A stretch of 10,750 nt of DNA from Glaciecola sp034112105 (GTDB lineage Bacteria > Pseudomonadota > Gammaproteobacteria > Enterobacterales > Alteromonadaceae), in assembly GCA_034112105.1 (NCBI GenBank), contig JAWUVZ010000137.1:1-10750 (forward strand), written 5' to 3'. How positions within the stretch are numbered: position 1 is the stretch's first letter; every line of letters starts with the position of its first letter. The position numbers and the translations under genes were made by a program. Shown here piece by piece: positions 1 to 6,534 of this stretch. The notes beneath the pieces were generated by a model. That model searched no databases and was not told the origin of the DNA. It saw only the letters and a list, made by a program, of their open reading frames with translations.

Positions 1-523
1 TCAAATAGGCAATCGTGCAGAAATTATTCAACGCTTGAAACAGAATTTGGATGACTTATACGTTTTTAGTAATCCGCCAATAGAGCTAGATATTACAACG
101 GACTTCCTAACTAATAATCCGCTTGTAGTTATAGCAAAGCAAGGTCATCCGCTAAAGGATAAAAAAAGCCTTTTATGGGATGAGTTATATAGTGAACGTT
201 TACTCATGCGTGAAAATGGGTCTGGCACGCGGTATGCGATTGAAGCATTCTTCAAACAAAATGGAATAAAAATGCAAAGTCCGATTACCATTGCTAGCAA
301 CGAAGCGATAAAAGAGTCGGTTATGGCTGGCTTGGGTATCGCCATTATTAGTCAACATGCACTCAATCATATGGCCCCTGGTAATCTTATCGAATTGTCA
401 GTAAAAGATTTTCCAATACCTAATAGTTGGTACTGGGTTCTACCTAAAGGAAAGCACGTTTCAAATACGGCAATGGCTTTTCGAGAGCATGTGACAAAAG
501 GATTGTCTTCACAAAAAGCCTAA
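1..523 (+). CDS. LysR-type transcriptional regulator, C-terminal part (5' end outside window)
   Basis: The frame is open from base 2 to the TAA at 521-523 and gives about 173 residues with no start in the window. This is the effector-binding half of a LysR-type regulator; the N-terminal winged-helix DNA-binding domain must lie upstream. Family hallmarks are the GNR-x-E-x-I-x-x-RL stretch at the very edge, then DDLYVFSNPP, NPLVVIAKQGHPL, a RENGSGTR loop that normally contacts the ligand, and SNEAIKESVMAGLGIAIIS. The last three are typical of the CbbR/CysB/YeiE-like branch, but the ligand cannot be read from this. A TTG at 35 could be mistaken for a start but is internal to the conserved domain. 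The gene ends 9 bp before the stop of the convergent outer-membrane protein gene, with no obvious terminator hairpin between them. Its regulated target is probably upstream and out of view. Confidence 0.9.
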   Translation, partial: QIGNRAEIIQRLKQNLDDLYVFSNPPIELDITTDFLTNNPLVVIAKQGHPLKDKKSLLWDELYSERLLMRENGSGTRYAIEAFFKQNGIKMQSPITIASNEAIKESVMAGLGIAIISQHALNHMAPGNLIELSVKDFPIPNSWYWVLPKGKHVSNTAMAFREHVTKGLSSQKA

Positions 524-532
524 AGCTTATTG

Positions 533-1261
533 TTAAAATGATTTATTGATACGAAACCCAAAGGTGTGGTCTCGAGCCCCATCAGATATGCCTGCTAAAT
601 ATCTAACGTGATAGTTAAAGCTGCCATATGAACCACTCAGGGTTGGGCCCATTTGATGATTTTGGCTGTCAAACGAGCCAAAATGGCCGACACGTCCGAG
701 CACATTATAAATTTCTAGTCCGACGTTAAGTCCATTATCTAACTTTTTGCCTATGCTAGAGCGTGTTTCAATTGCAGTGCCATTGAAAGCACGGTCACTC
801 CCAAACTCCCAAACACCGACAATAATGCCTCTAACTACTATTCCATTCTCAAGGTTCCATTGGTTTGTCCAATGCATCGCAAATGATTCGGGATTGTCAC
901 TGCGCCGTTGACGAATATCGAAACGAACACCGCTTGACCATTCGCCATCCTTTTCTTTCTTTTTAAAATTATAGAGCAACTCAGCGCGTGAATAATCATA
1001 CTGAAAACTACCCCGGTCTCTATATTGAACAACCAGTCGGCCTCTTATTTTGTCGTTGAAAGATTGTTGATAATGCAGTCGATAAGCCCATTGATCTTCT
1101 TCACCGTCTTGCTCGTTGGGTGATAAAGAAAGGCGAAGTTGCATACTACTTTCACCTTCGTTTACCCCAGGGCCATGCACACCAGCAGTGCTAGATGCGC
1201 AGGGGGCGCTAGCTAAAAGTATGAAAAGAAAAAAGGCAGAGTAGCTAAAGTAGTTGTTCAA
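533..1261 (-). CDS. Predicted outer-membrane beta-barrel protein of unknown function
   Basis: A 242-residue protein that I cannot name. Residues 1-23 form a signal peptide (hydrophobic SAFFLFILLASAP, then a small-residue CASS region). A Cys at 22 follows Pro, which is a poor lipobox, so signal peptidase I cleavage is more likely. The mature part alternates polar and hydrophobic residues in beta-hairpin style (for example KIRGRLVVQYRD, GEWSSGVRFDIRQR, GLNVGLEIYNVLG) and ends in Phe (FGFRINKSF), the usual C-terminal signal for BAM-mediated barrel insertion. About 8 to 10 strands seem plausible. The start is TTG at 1261: it is immediately preceded in frame by two TAA stops, a GGAG lies 8 nt upstream, and the next Met (about residue 40) would remove the signal peptide. 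It lies 124 bp downstream of dgkA on the same strand and may have its own promoter. No substrate or role can be inferred. Confidence 0.8.
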   Translation of the reverse strand: MNNYFSYSAFFLFILLASAPCASSTAGVHGPGVNEGESSMQLRLSLSPNEQDGEEDQWAYRLHYQQSFNDKIRGRLVVQYRDRGSFQYDYSRAELLYNFKKKEKDGEWSSGVRFDIRQRRSDNPESFAMHWTNQWNLENGIVVRGIIVGVWEFGSDRAFNGTAIETRSSIGKKLDNGLNVGLEIYNVLGRVGHFGSFDSQNHQMGPTLSGSYGSFNYHVRYLAGISDGARDHTFGFRINKSF

Positions 1262-1269
1262 TCTTATTA

Positions 1270-1273
1270 CTCC
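1270..1273 (-). promoter_or_regulatory. Shine-Dalgarno site (GGAG) that supports the TTG start at 1261
   Basis: On the minus strand GGAG is separated from the TTG codon by 8 nt, a normal spacing. Two in-frame TAA codons lie between this site and the start, so no longer N-terminus is possible. The site is the main reason for accepting a TTG start for the outer-membrane protein. Confidence 0.6.
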
Positions 1274-1385
1274 AAGTAATTAAGTTTTTATGAGTTCAGT
1301 TGACCGCTAAATGGGTTGTATGTTGAAACAATTGCTAAATAACTCAACAGTGAATAACTTCAAAGTGGGTAACTAATAAATTGTA

Positions 1386-1775
1386 TTATGTAAAAAACTG
1401 ATAAATTGATAATCCCCAAACTAAAACTGCTAACAAAATTGCGGTGAATACGCCGGCAGAGCCTACGTCTTTCGCCCTGCCAATAAGTTCATTATATTCA
1501 GGAGTCGTCGCATCAGAGATTGCTTCAACAGCAGTATTAAGCAATTCCGCAAATAATAAAAATAGCAAACAGCCAACGAGTATAAACCCGTGTGTTAACG
1601 ATTGTGCAATATACAAGCTTGAAGGGCTCAACAGCGCGGCAATAACCGCATATTGCCTAAACCCCGATTCATACCTCCATGCTGCTTGGTAACCTTTTAG
1701 CGAACATAAAATAGCGCGAGGTAAGCGCTTCATTCCAGACTCATTCTTACCAATATTCGGTGTGTTTTTGTGCAT
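1386..1775 (-). CDS. dgkA: Diacylglycerol kinase, DgkA-type integral membrane enzyme
   Basis: Phosphorylates diacylglycerol with ATP to phosphatidic acid in the inner membrane, recycling diacylglycerol released when phospholipid head groups are used (for example for membrane-derived oligosaccharides). It has 129 residues against about 122 for the E. coli enzyme. Family residues are visible: SLKGYQAAWRYESGFRQ at 25-41, with E36 matching E. coli Glu28; AELLNTAVEAISD at 76-88, with E77, N80, E84 and D88 matching Glu69, Asn72, Glu76 and Asp80; and GRAKDVGSA at 99-107. Three hydrophobic helices are seen at roughly 42-60, 62-85 and 105-127. Met1 is used here; Met15 (MKRLPRAIL) is an alternative start, and neither has a strong ribosome binding site. 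It lies 60 bp downstream of ygiQ on the same strand and is probably co-transcribed with it. Confidence 0.96.
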   Translation of the reverse strand: MHKNTPNIGKNESGMKRLPRAILCSLKGYQAAWRYESGFRQYAVIAALLSPSSLYIAQSLTHGFILVGCLLFLLFAELLNTAVEAISDATTPEYNELIGRAKDVGSAGVFTAILLAVLVWGLSIYQFFT

Positions 1776-1835
1776 ACTATTAGTACCAAGTTATTGAGCA
1801 AAACCAACGAAATTGAAGCCAGCGTTATTCATCAC

Positions 1836-4160
1836 CTATCGTTTCTTATATTTCGACTTACGTGGTTTTGTGTCTGTTTGAGCAACATCTGCACTAGCCG
1901 TTTGCCCACCTTTGATATTATGCGGTTGGTTATCGCTAAAGCGTGTTAAACCTTGTTGATGTTTAGGTGTTTTTGAATTTTTACCTTTGGCATACGCTTT
2001 GTTAGCAGAGCGTTTAGCAAATTCTTTTTGTTCGTTACCTTTAAGCTCACCCCGGCTCTCAAAAGGTACCAAACACGTCGGTCCGTTGCCGATAAGATGT
2101 GGCTTACCCATTTCAATCAGTGTTTTACGTAACAATGGCCAATTTGCAGGATCGTGATAACGCAAAAATGAACGGTGTAATCGACGATGAATTTCACCTT
2201 TAGGTACTTCAACAATTTCGCTTTTATGATCCACTTTATGGATCGGGTTTTTATTTGTATGGTACATCGTCGTGGCATTAGCCATAGGCGACGGATAGAA
2301 GTTTTGAACTTGATCTAGCTTGAAGTTACGCTCCTTTAACCACAATGCAAGATTGAGCATGTCTTCATCATTCGTCCCTGGGTGAGCGGAGATAAAATAA
2401 GGGATAAGAAATTGTTCTTTACCCGCCTCTTTTGTGTACTTATCAAACATTTCTTTGAAACGGTCATAAGTACCCATACCAGGCTTCATCATTTTGTCCA
2501 ACGGCGCTTTCTCGGTATGTTCAGGTGCAATTTTTAAATAACCACCAACGTGATGCGTGACTAATTCTTTCACATAATTAGGGTCTTCAATAGCTAAGTC
2601 ATAACGCACGCCAGAGGCAATCAGTACTTTTTTCACACCCTCAACATTTCGGGCTTTCTTATACAATTCAACCGTTGGTGTCTGATCGGTGTCTAAGTGC
2701 CCACAAATCTCAGGCCATACACACGATAATCGACGGCACGTTTGCTCCGCTTTCGGGCTTTTGCAGCGCAATTTATACATGTTCGCAGTTGGGCCACCGA
2801 GGTCTGAAATAACGCCAGTAAAACCGGGAACCTTGTCGCGTATTTGTTCTATTTCACGAATGATAGATTCTTCAGAACGACTTTGAATAACGCGTCCTTC
2901 ATGCTCAGTGATAGAGCAGAATGTGCAGCCACCAAAACAGCCACGCATAATGTTTACCGAGGTTTTAATCATATCGTAGGCAGGAATTTTTAATTTCCCA
3001 TAACTCGGATGGGGTATACGTGCGTAGGGTAAATCGAAAATGGCATCCATTTCTTCTGTTTCCAGAGGAAATGCGGGTGGATTTATCCAAATAATACGGT
3101 CACCGTGACGCTGCGCTAACGCGCGAGCACAACCAGGATTAGTTTCTTGATGGAGTATTCTTGATGTATGCGCGTAATGGGTTTTTTCCGCTCTTACCAC
3201 ATCGTATGGAGGCAGTAATACGTAGGTTTTTTCCCACGGTTTGCGACGAGTTGTTTTAGAAGTGAAAGGCTGTATTACAATAGGTTTTGCTTTCTCAGCG
3301 TCGATAGCGGCCTGTTTTTCTTCTTCACTTTGAATTGCGCACTTGTCCTCTATCATTTCATAAGGACTCGTAAGCGCTTCAATTTTGCCTATGGTATCGA
3401 CATGAGTTGAGTTAACACCTTGCCAGCCAGGAAGCGCCTCTTTTCGAATAACAGCAGTGCCTCGAATATCTTGCATCTGGTCAATTGTTTCACCAGCGGC
3501 GAAGCGAGATGCCATTTCAAGTAGTGGTCGTTCGGCATTACCAAACATAAGCATGTCGGCTTTTGAGTCAAATAACACCGAGCGTTTTACTTTATCCGAC
3601 CAATAATCGTAATGCGCTATGCGACGCAAACTAGCCTCAATACCACCTATAATAACGGGTTTCTTATATGCTTCTTTACACCGTTGAGTATAAACGGTTA
3701 CCGCGCGGTCGGGGCGTTTCCCGCCGATGTTACCGGCTGTGTATGCGTCGTCATGGCGAAGCTTGCGCTCTGCTGTGTATCGATTGATCATCGAATCCAT
3801 ATTGCCAGACGTAACGCCGAAGAATAGGTTAGGTTCACCCAACTGCATAAAGTCGTCTTTTGAATGCCAATCAGGCTGCGAGATAATACCGACGCGATAA
3901 CCTTGCGCTTCAAGTGTGCGGCCAATAACAGCCATACCAAAGCTTGGATGATCAACATAAGCGTCACCTGTCACAATAATAATATCGCAGCTATCCCAGC
4001 CTAACTCATCCATTTCTTTGCGTGACATAGGCAAAAATGGTGCAGGGCTAAAACAAGATGCCCAATATTTTGGAAACGAAAACAATCCTCGTTCAGCCTT
4101 CATTCTTGGGGTTTCTGATTTTCTGGAAGAGGGCTTGATTGTTATCGGGTCGGTTGGCAT
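1836..4160 (-). CDS. ygiQ: YgiQ family radical SAM protein (UPF0313)
   Basis: A 774-residue radical S-adenosylmethionine protein whose reaction is not established. The N-terminal YgiQ domain covers roughly residues 20-370 (CDIIIVTGDAYVDHPSFG, VIIGGIEASLRRIAHYDYW). The radical SAM core follows with the iron-sulfur motif CFGGCTFC at 408-415; Cys408, Cys412 and Cys415 would bind the [4Fe-4S] cluster. The C-terminal DUF3362-like part includes NFYPSPMANATTMYHT near 617-632. The last ~50 residues are Lys-rich, polar and probably disordered, which explains why it is somewhat longer than the roughly 740 residues I recall for E. coli YgiQ. The ATG at 4160 is preceded by a purine-rich AGAGAAAG ribosome binding site. 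It is the first gene of a likely ygiQ-dgkA unit. The frame looks intact, and domain order and cluster motif are unmistakable. Confidence 0.97.
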   Translation of the reverse strand: MPTDPITIKPSSRKSETPRMKAERGLFSFPKYWASCFSPAPFLPMSRKEMDELGWDSCDIIIVTGDAYVDHPSFGMAVIGRTLEAQGYRVGIISQPDWHSKDDFMQLGEPNLFFGVTSGNMDSMINRYTAERKLRHDDAYTAGNIGGKRPDRAVTVYTQRCKEAYKKPVIIGGIEASLRRIAHYDYWSDKVKRSVLFDSKADMLMFGNAERPLLEMASRFAAGETIDQMQDIRGTAVIRKEALPGWQGVNSTHVDTIGKIEALTSPYEMIEDKCAIQSEEEKQAAIDAEKAKPIVIQPFTSKTTRRKPWEKTYVLLPPYDVVRAEKTHYAHTSRILHQETNPGCARALAQRHGDRIIWINPPAFPLETEEMDAIFDLPYARIPHPSYGKLKIPAYDMIKTSVNIMRGCFGGCTFCSITEHEGRVIQSRSEESIIREIEQIRDKVPGFTGVISDLGGPTANMYKLRCKSPKAEQTCRRLSCVWPEICGHLDTDQTPTVELYKKARNVEGVKKVLIASGVRYDLAIEDPNYVKELVTHHVGGYLKIAPEHTEKAPLDKMMKPGMGTYDRFKEMFDKYTKEAGKEQFLIPYFISAHPGTNDEDMLNLALWLKERNFKLDQVQNFYPSPMANATTMYHTNKNPIHKVDHKSEIVEVPKGEIHRRLHRSFLRYHDPANWPLLRKTLIEMGKPHLIGNGPTCLVPFESRGELKGNEQKEFAKRSANKAYAKGKNSKTPKHQQGLTRFSDNQPHNIKGGQTASADVAQTDTKPRKSKYKKR

Positions 4161-4241
4161 ATCTTTCTCTGTATTATAGTAAATTGCTAATGAATGCGTT
4201 GTTTAATGCTGAATAGGGTATGCGCTAAATCGCGTGTGAGC

Positions 4242-4250
4242 AGTATACCA
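4242..4250 (-). promoter_or_regulatory. Candidate extended -10 promoter for ygiQ
   Basis: Read on the minus strand this is TGG followed by TATACT, which fits the extended -10 pattern TGnTATAAT with one mismatch. The -35 position 17 bp upstream (GATATT) is poor, as extended -10 promoters tolerate. Transcription would start near 4235 and leave a leader of about 75 nt before ygiQ. Based on pattern only. Confidence 0.35.
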
Positions 4251-4373
4251 GAGAATTTTTGATTAATATCCAGAATACGTCGAATGGGTTTTTGTGCATT
4301 TTGAAATGGAAGGCAGTCCATAAATAAAAACAGACTTATTGATTGCTCAATCACTATAAAACTAGCGATTTTT

Positions 4374-4391
4374 GGTTGCAGAGTAGCAACC
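4374..4391. other. Hairpin GGTTGC-(6 nt)-GCAACC in the ygiQ upstream region
   Basis: A perfect 6-bp inverted repeat with four G-C pairs and the loop AGAGTA. On the plus strand a run of five T lies before the stem rather than after it; on the minus strand the stem is followed by an A-run. It therefore does not look like an intrinsic terminator in either direction. Function unknown. Confidence 0.35.
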
Positions 4392-4535
4392 TACCTATTG
4401 TCTTATCCAGGGTGTTAACAAAACCACAAAATCAGTGAGGCGCTATGTTGGTGGATATTTTATCTAATATTGCCGAGAAAACCCCGTGATCAAAGCAAAG
4501 CGATGTCGCAGGGTAATTCACAAGCGCTTTACATA

Positions 4536-4603
4536 AACTAATTCAAATAAAGTCTTCAAGGAAGCTCTTCAAACAAGCTCTCTAAATAAGCGCTTCAAAC
4601 AAG
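4536..4603. repeat. Degenerate 13-bp tandem repeat across the stop codon of the sulfotransferase-like gene
   Basis: Four adjacent 13-bp units, 4549-4561, 4562-4574, 4575-4587 and 4588-4600, follow the plus-strand consensus AAGCTCTTCAAAC, each with a few substitutions. A weaker fifth unit lies at 4536-4548 (AACTAATTCAAAT). The rightmost unit contains the TGA stop of the minus-strand gene (4595-4597), so the repeat was apparently copied outward from the end of the coding sequence. A further AAGCGCTT palindrome at 4522-4529 matches the one at 4588-4595. Units are contiguous without spacers, so this is not a CRISPR. Confidence 0.65.
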
Positions 4604-5332
4604 AAGTGCCTTCGCTTTCATTTGTTCATAAAAAGGCATAACTTCATCAACAACAGCTAGTTGCGCAGGTGTTAGATTCAATGTTTGGTTTTTAGCTTCA
4701 GCAAAACCTGTTGATTTATTAACACTGTGATACCAATGTTCAGCCCAAGCGCCGTCACTGTCTCGTCTTCCGGCTGGCCAATTAAGCATGGCATGTTTCG
4801 TTGCTTCTTCGCATTCAATATTTAAGGCTGCGCACATAGCGGGAATGACTTTTTCTGGGGTATTTAATACAGCCATCGAATCAACAATCGGAATATTTTG
4901 CCCGGTTAATTCACAAATGGCTTGATATAGCTCGAACTGACGCTTTATACCAATGTCTTCTGCGCAGCATTCGCCGCGGCTATTAGTGTAGGAATTGACA
5001 ACGAAAGCAGGATCACGAATTAACATGCAATGACGTAAATTTTTGGTCCAATGCAAGTCACAATTTTCCAGCATGTGCTGTGTCATGTGCTTTTGATACT
5101 GCAGTGGCCGGTCACAAAAACCTTCGCTCATGTTTTTAGCTACTTCTTCAAAACTGGTCGGTTGTGACGCCAAAACTTCGTCAAACATAGGGTGTGGACT
5201 TTGAGTTTTATGCAAATAATAGGCATAAAAGGGCTCGTCTACAACGCGACAATCGGGTCTGTTTTCCCAGCTTCTCATCATCGCGGTTGAAACATTGCGT
5301 GGCCCGGACCACATTGCAATTCTTACCGTCAT
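4595..5332 (-). CDS. Sulfotransferase-like P-loop protein paired with a class IV aminotransferase
   Basis: A 245-residue soluble protein of the sulfotransferase-like P-loop fold. The N-terminal strand-loop-helix MWSGPRNVSTAMMRSW (7-22) occupies the place of the 5'-phosphosulfate (PAPS) binding loop, and IRDPAFVVNSYTNSRG (105-120), with Arg106 and Ser114, resembles the 3'-phosphate binding motif RDP...S. DEPFYAYYL at 32-40 is characteristic of the subfamily. The expected classical Lys of the PAPS loop (PKSGTT type) is replaced by Arg12, so sulfate transfer is not proven; a kinase-like or non-catalytic role is possible. It starts at ATG 5332 behind a strong AGGAG site. The aminotransferase gene ends 71 bp upstream on the same strand, across a 17-bp tandem repeat, so the two probably form an operon. 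From memory, plants carry the two domains fused in BCAT-like proteins. The substrate is unknown. Confidence 0.75.
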   Translation of the reverse strand: MTVRIAMWSGPRNVSTAMMRSWENRPDCRVVDEPFYAYYLHKTQSPHPMFDEVLASQPTSFEEVAKNMSEGFCDRPLQYQKHMTQHMLENCDLHWTKNLRHCMLIRDPAFVVNSYTNSRGECCAEDIGIKRQFELYQAICELTGQNIPIVDSMAVLNTPEKVIPAMCAALNIECEEATKHAMLNWPAGRRDSDGAWAEHWYHSVNKSTGFAEAKNQTLNLTPAQLAVVDEVMPFYEQMKAKALLV

Positions 5333-5353
5333 TCTCTTCTCCTGTTTTTGCTC

Positions 5354-5404
5354 TAGCTCTCAATAAGCTCCAGCTCCCAATAAGCTCTAGCTCCCAATAA
5401 GCTC
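5354..5404. repeat. Three 17-bp tandem repeats in the aminotransferase/sulfotransferase spacer
   Basis: Three contiguous units at 5354-5370, 5371-5387 and 5388-5404 have the plus-strand consensus TAGCTCCCAATAAGCTC and differ from each other at only one or two positions. A broken fourth copy (TAGC...) overlaps the TAG stop of the aminotransferase gene at 5404-5406. Read in the direction of transcription, the units carry GGGAG, a Shine-Dalgarno-like string, upstream of the true AGGAG site at about 5339-5343. The array makes up most of the 71-bp spacer, so copy-number changes would alter the distance between the two genes. Confidence 0.85.
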
Positions 5405-6324
5405 TAGCAGCTCTGCGCCGCATGGTGTTGCTCAATTAGATTAACGTAAAGCTTCTCAAGGTGTTTGGTAACGGTATGCGAGCCCTCACCAATTTTTCGG
5501 CCATCTACTTCTGATACAGGTGTTAAGCCAGCGAATGTACCAGTAATAAATGCCTCATCAGCTGCATATACGTCGGCTAGGGTGAAGTTTTTCTCATATA
5601 CGGGAACGCCATTATTTTTACAAACGTTGATCACGTTTCTGCGGGTTATTCCATCAAGGCAGAAATCACCACTGGAGGTCCACACTTCGCCATCACGCAC
5701 AATAAAGAAATGCGTAGAATTACAGGTAGCAACAAAGCCATGAGGGTCGAGCATTAAGGCTTCATCTACTTGCGCTTTAGCAGCTTGAATACAGGCAAAA
5801 ATACAGTTGAGTTTGGAATGTGTATTAAGTTTTGGATCTTGCACGTCAGGGTATCCTCGCCTCACATGAGAAGTGAATAACCTAACCCCATCGCCTTCTG
5901 CGAGGGCTAAGGCCTTTTTATGTTCAGCGATAATAACAATGGTAGCAGGCGAAATCGTTACTCGTGGGTCTTGATAAGGTGTGGCCTTTATCCCTCGGGT
6001 AACCATTAAACGGACGTGCACGCCATCATGCATATCATTGGCATCGCACGTGTCGTAAATACGTTTAACTAAGGCGTCTTTACTAACACCAATATCCATG
6101 TCGAGGGCTTTAGCACCATCGTATAAGCGACGCATGTGTTGTTCAATAAAGGCAAGGTAACCTTTATGCAGCCTAATGCCTTCCCAAACACCGTCACCTA
6201 AAATAAAGCCACTGTCGAAAACTGATATTTTGGCGTCTGCTCTAGGAAAAAGCTCATCATTGATATTGATTAAGATGGTTTGATTACGCGGATCGTCTTG
6301 GTACTGATGAGTGCCTTTCGCCAT
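5404..6324 (-). CDS. Class IV PLP-dependent aminotransferase (BCAT/D-amino-acid transaminase-like)
   Basis: A 306-residue cytosolic fold-type IV PLP enzyme, the usual length for branched-chain or D-amino-acid aminotransferases. Visible motifs are FDSGFILGDGVWEGIR at 36-51, the RLMVTRG strand at 105-111, a likely Schiff-base Lys171 in HSKLN, SGDFCLDGITRRNVI at 219-232, and the phosphate-binding FITGTFAGLTPVSEVDG at 259-275. In most members the segment after the lysine reads E-(A/G)-x-x-x-N-(I/L)-F, with Glu binding the PLP pyridine nitrogen; here it is ATCNSTHFF (199-207), with Thr200 at the Glu position and His205 at the Asn position. Branched-chain, D-amino-acid or lyase activity cannot be chosen from sequence, so no gene symbol is given. 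It is the first gene of a unit with the sulfotransferase-like gene. ATG 6324 has a modest ATAGG site upstream. Confidence 0.88.
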   Translation of the reverse strand: MAKGTHQYQDDPRNQTILININDELFPRADAKISVFDSGFILGDGVWEGIRLHKGYLAFIEQHMRRLYDGAKALDMDIGVSKDALVKRIYDTCDANDMHDGVHVRLMVTRGIKATPYQDPRVTISPATIVIIAEHKKALALAEGDGVRLFTSHVRRGYPDVQDPKLNTHSKLNCIFACIQAAKAQVDEALMLDPHGFVATCNSTHFFIVRDGEVWTSSGDFCLDGITRRNVINVCKNNGVPVYEKNFTLADVYAADEAFITGTFAGLTPVSEVDGRKIGEGSHTVTKHLEKLYVNLIEQHHAAQSC

Positions 6325-6401
6325 TTTTTGATACCTATATTAATAGTGGATGTTACGAAGCTAGCAGTGTCTTAATGCCTCGTATTATAATTTTCGTTGC
6401 G

Positions 6402-6465
6402 TTTCAAGTTTGTAAAAAACAAAACATAGTTGCAATAAGGTAGTCAAAATCTTTACAAATTGAAA
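6402..6465. repeat. Inverted repeat TTTCAA(G)TTTGTAAA in the divergent region
   Basis: The left arm TTTCAAGTTTGTAAA (6402-6416) and right arm TTTACAAATTGAAA (6452-6465) are complementary over 14 positions with a single bulged G. They are separated by 35 nt, too far for a simple dimer site but suitable for two half-sites or a cruciform. The left arm lies just upstream of the candidate -10 of the aminotransferase gene, where a regulator could act. Confidence 0.5.
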
Positions 6466-6521
6466 TACTTACATAAATAAACTTTTATTTGATGAGGCGC
6501 GCAACTATAGTAACCGTCTTT

Positions 6522-6534
6522 GTAAATTATTTAC
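6522..6534. promoter_or_regulatory. Palindrome GTAAATTATTTAC, operator candidate
   Basis: Six-base arms around a single central base are fully self-complementary. It overlaps the third copy of TTTGTAAA and lies about 10 bp after the candidate TATAGT -10 at 6506-6511, a position where a bound repressor would block transcription of the lipoprotein gene. No known operator consensus fits convincingly, and AT-rich palindromes can occur by chance. Confidence 0.35.

Larger units (their letters stand above)
4161..4594. other. 434-bp intergenic region between the sulfotransferase-like gene and ygiQ
   Basis: No convincing gene is present. It holds the candidate ygiQ promoter near 4242, a 6-bp perfect hairpin GGTTGC/GCAACC at 4374-4391 with a 6-nt loop, and a small palindrome TGATTGCTCAATCA at 4340-4353. 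A 14-codon ATG frame at 4445-4489 has a GAGG upstream but nothing else to support it. The right-hand end (from about 4536) is made of degenerate 13-bp repeats. No hairpin followed by a T-run was found on the minus strand, so the terminator of the upstream unit is not identified. Confidence 0.5.

Noticed and set aside
35..37. TTG at 35 as the start of a separate 162-residue protein
   Set aside because: The reading frame continues upstream to the window edge with conserved LysR residues (GNR...RL), so the TTG is internal.
4173..4178. Perfect TATAAT on the minus strand just upstream of ygiQ
   Set aside because: It lies only 12 bp from the ATG, so transcription would start about 5 nt before the start codon and exclude the AGAGAAAG ribosome binding site. 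No -35 is present at the right spacing. The extended -10 at 4242-4250 is a better candidate.
4445..4489. 14-codon frame (starting MLVDIL) with GAGG upstream, possible leader peptide or small protein
   Set aside because: Too short to judge, points away from ygiQ on the opposite strand, and lacks runs of a regulatory amino acid or a following attenuator hairpin.
4536..5404. Short repeats considered as a CRISPR array
   Set aside because: Units are 13 or 17 bp and directly adjacent with no unique spacers; no cas genes are present.
5208..5435. 75-codon minus-strand frame running through the 17-bp repeats and both gene ends
   Set aside because: It overlaps two well-supported genes in another frame and its product resembles no family; openness is explained by the repeat lacking stops in that frame.
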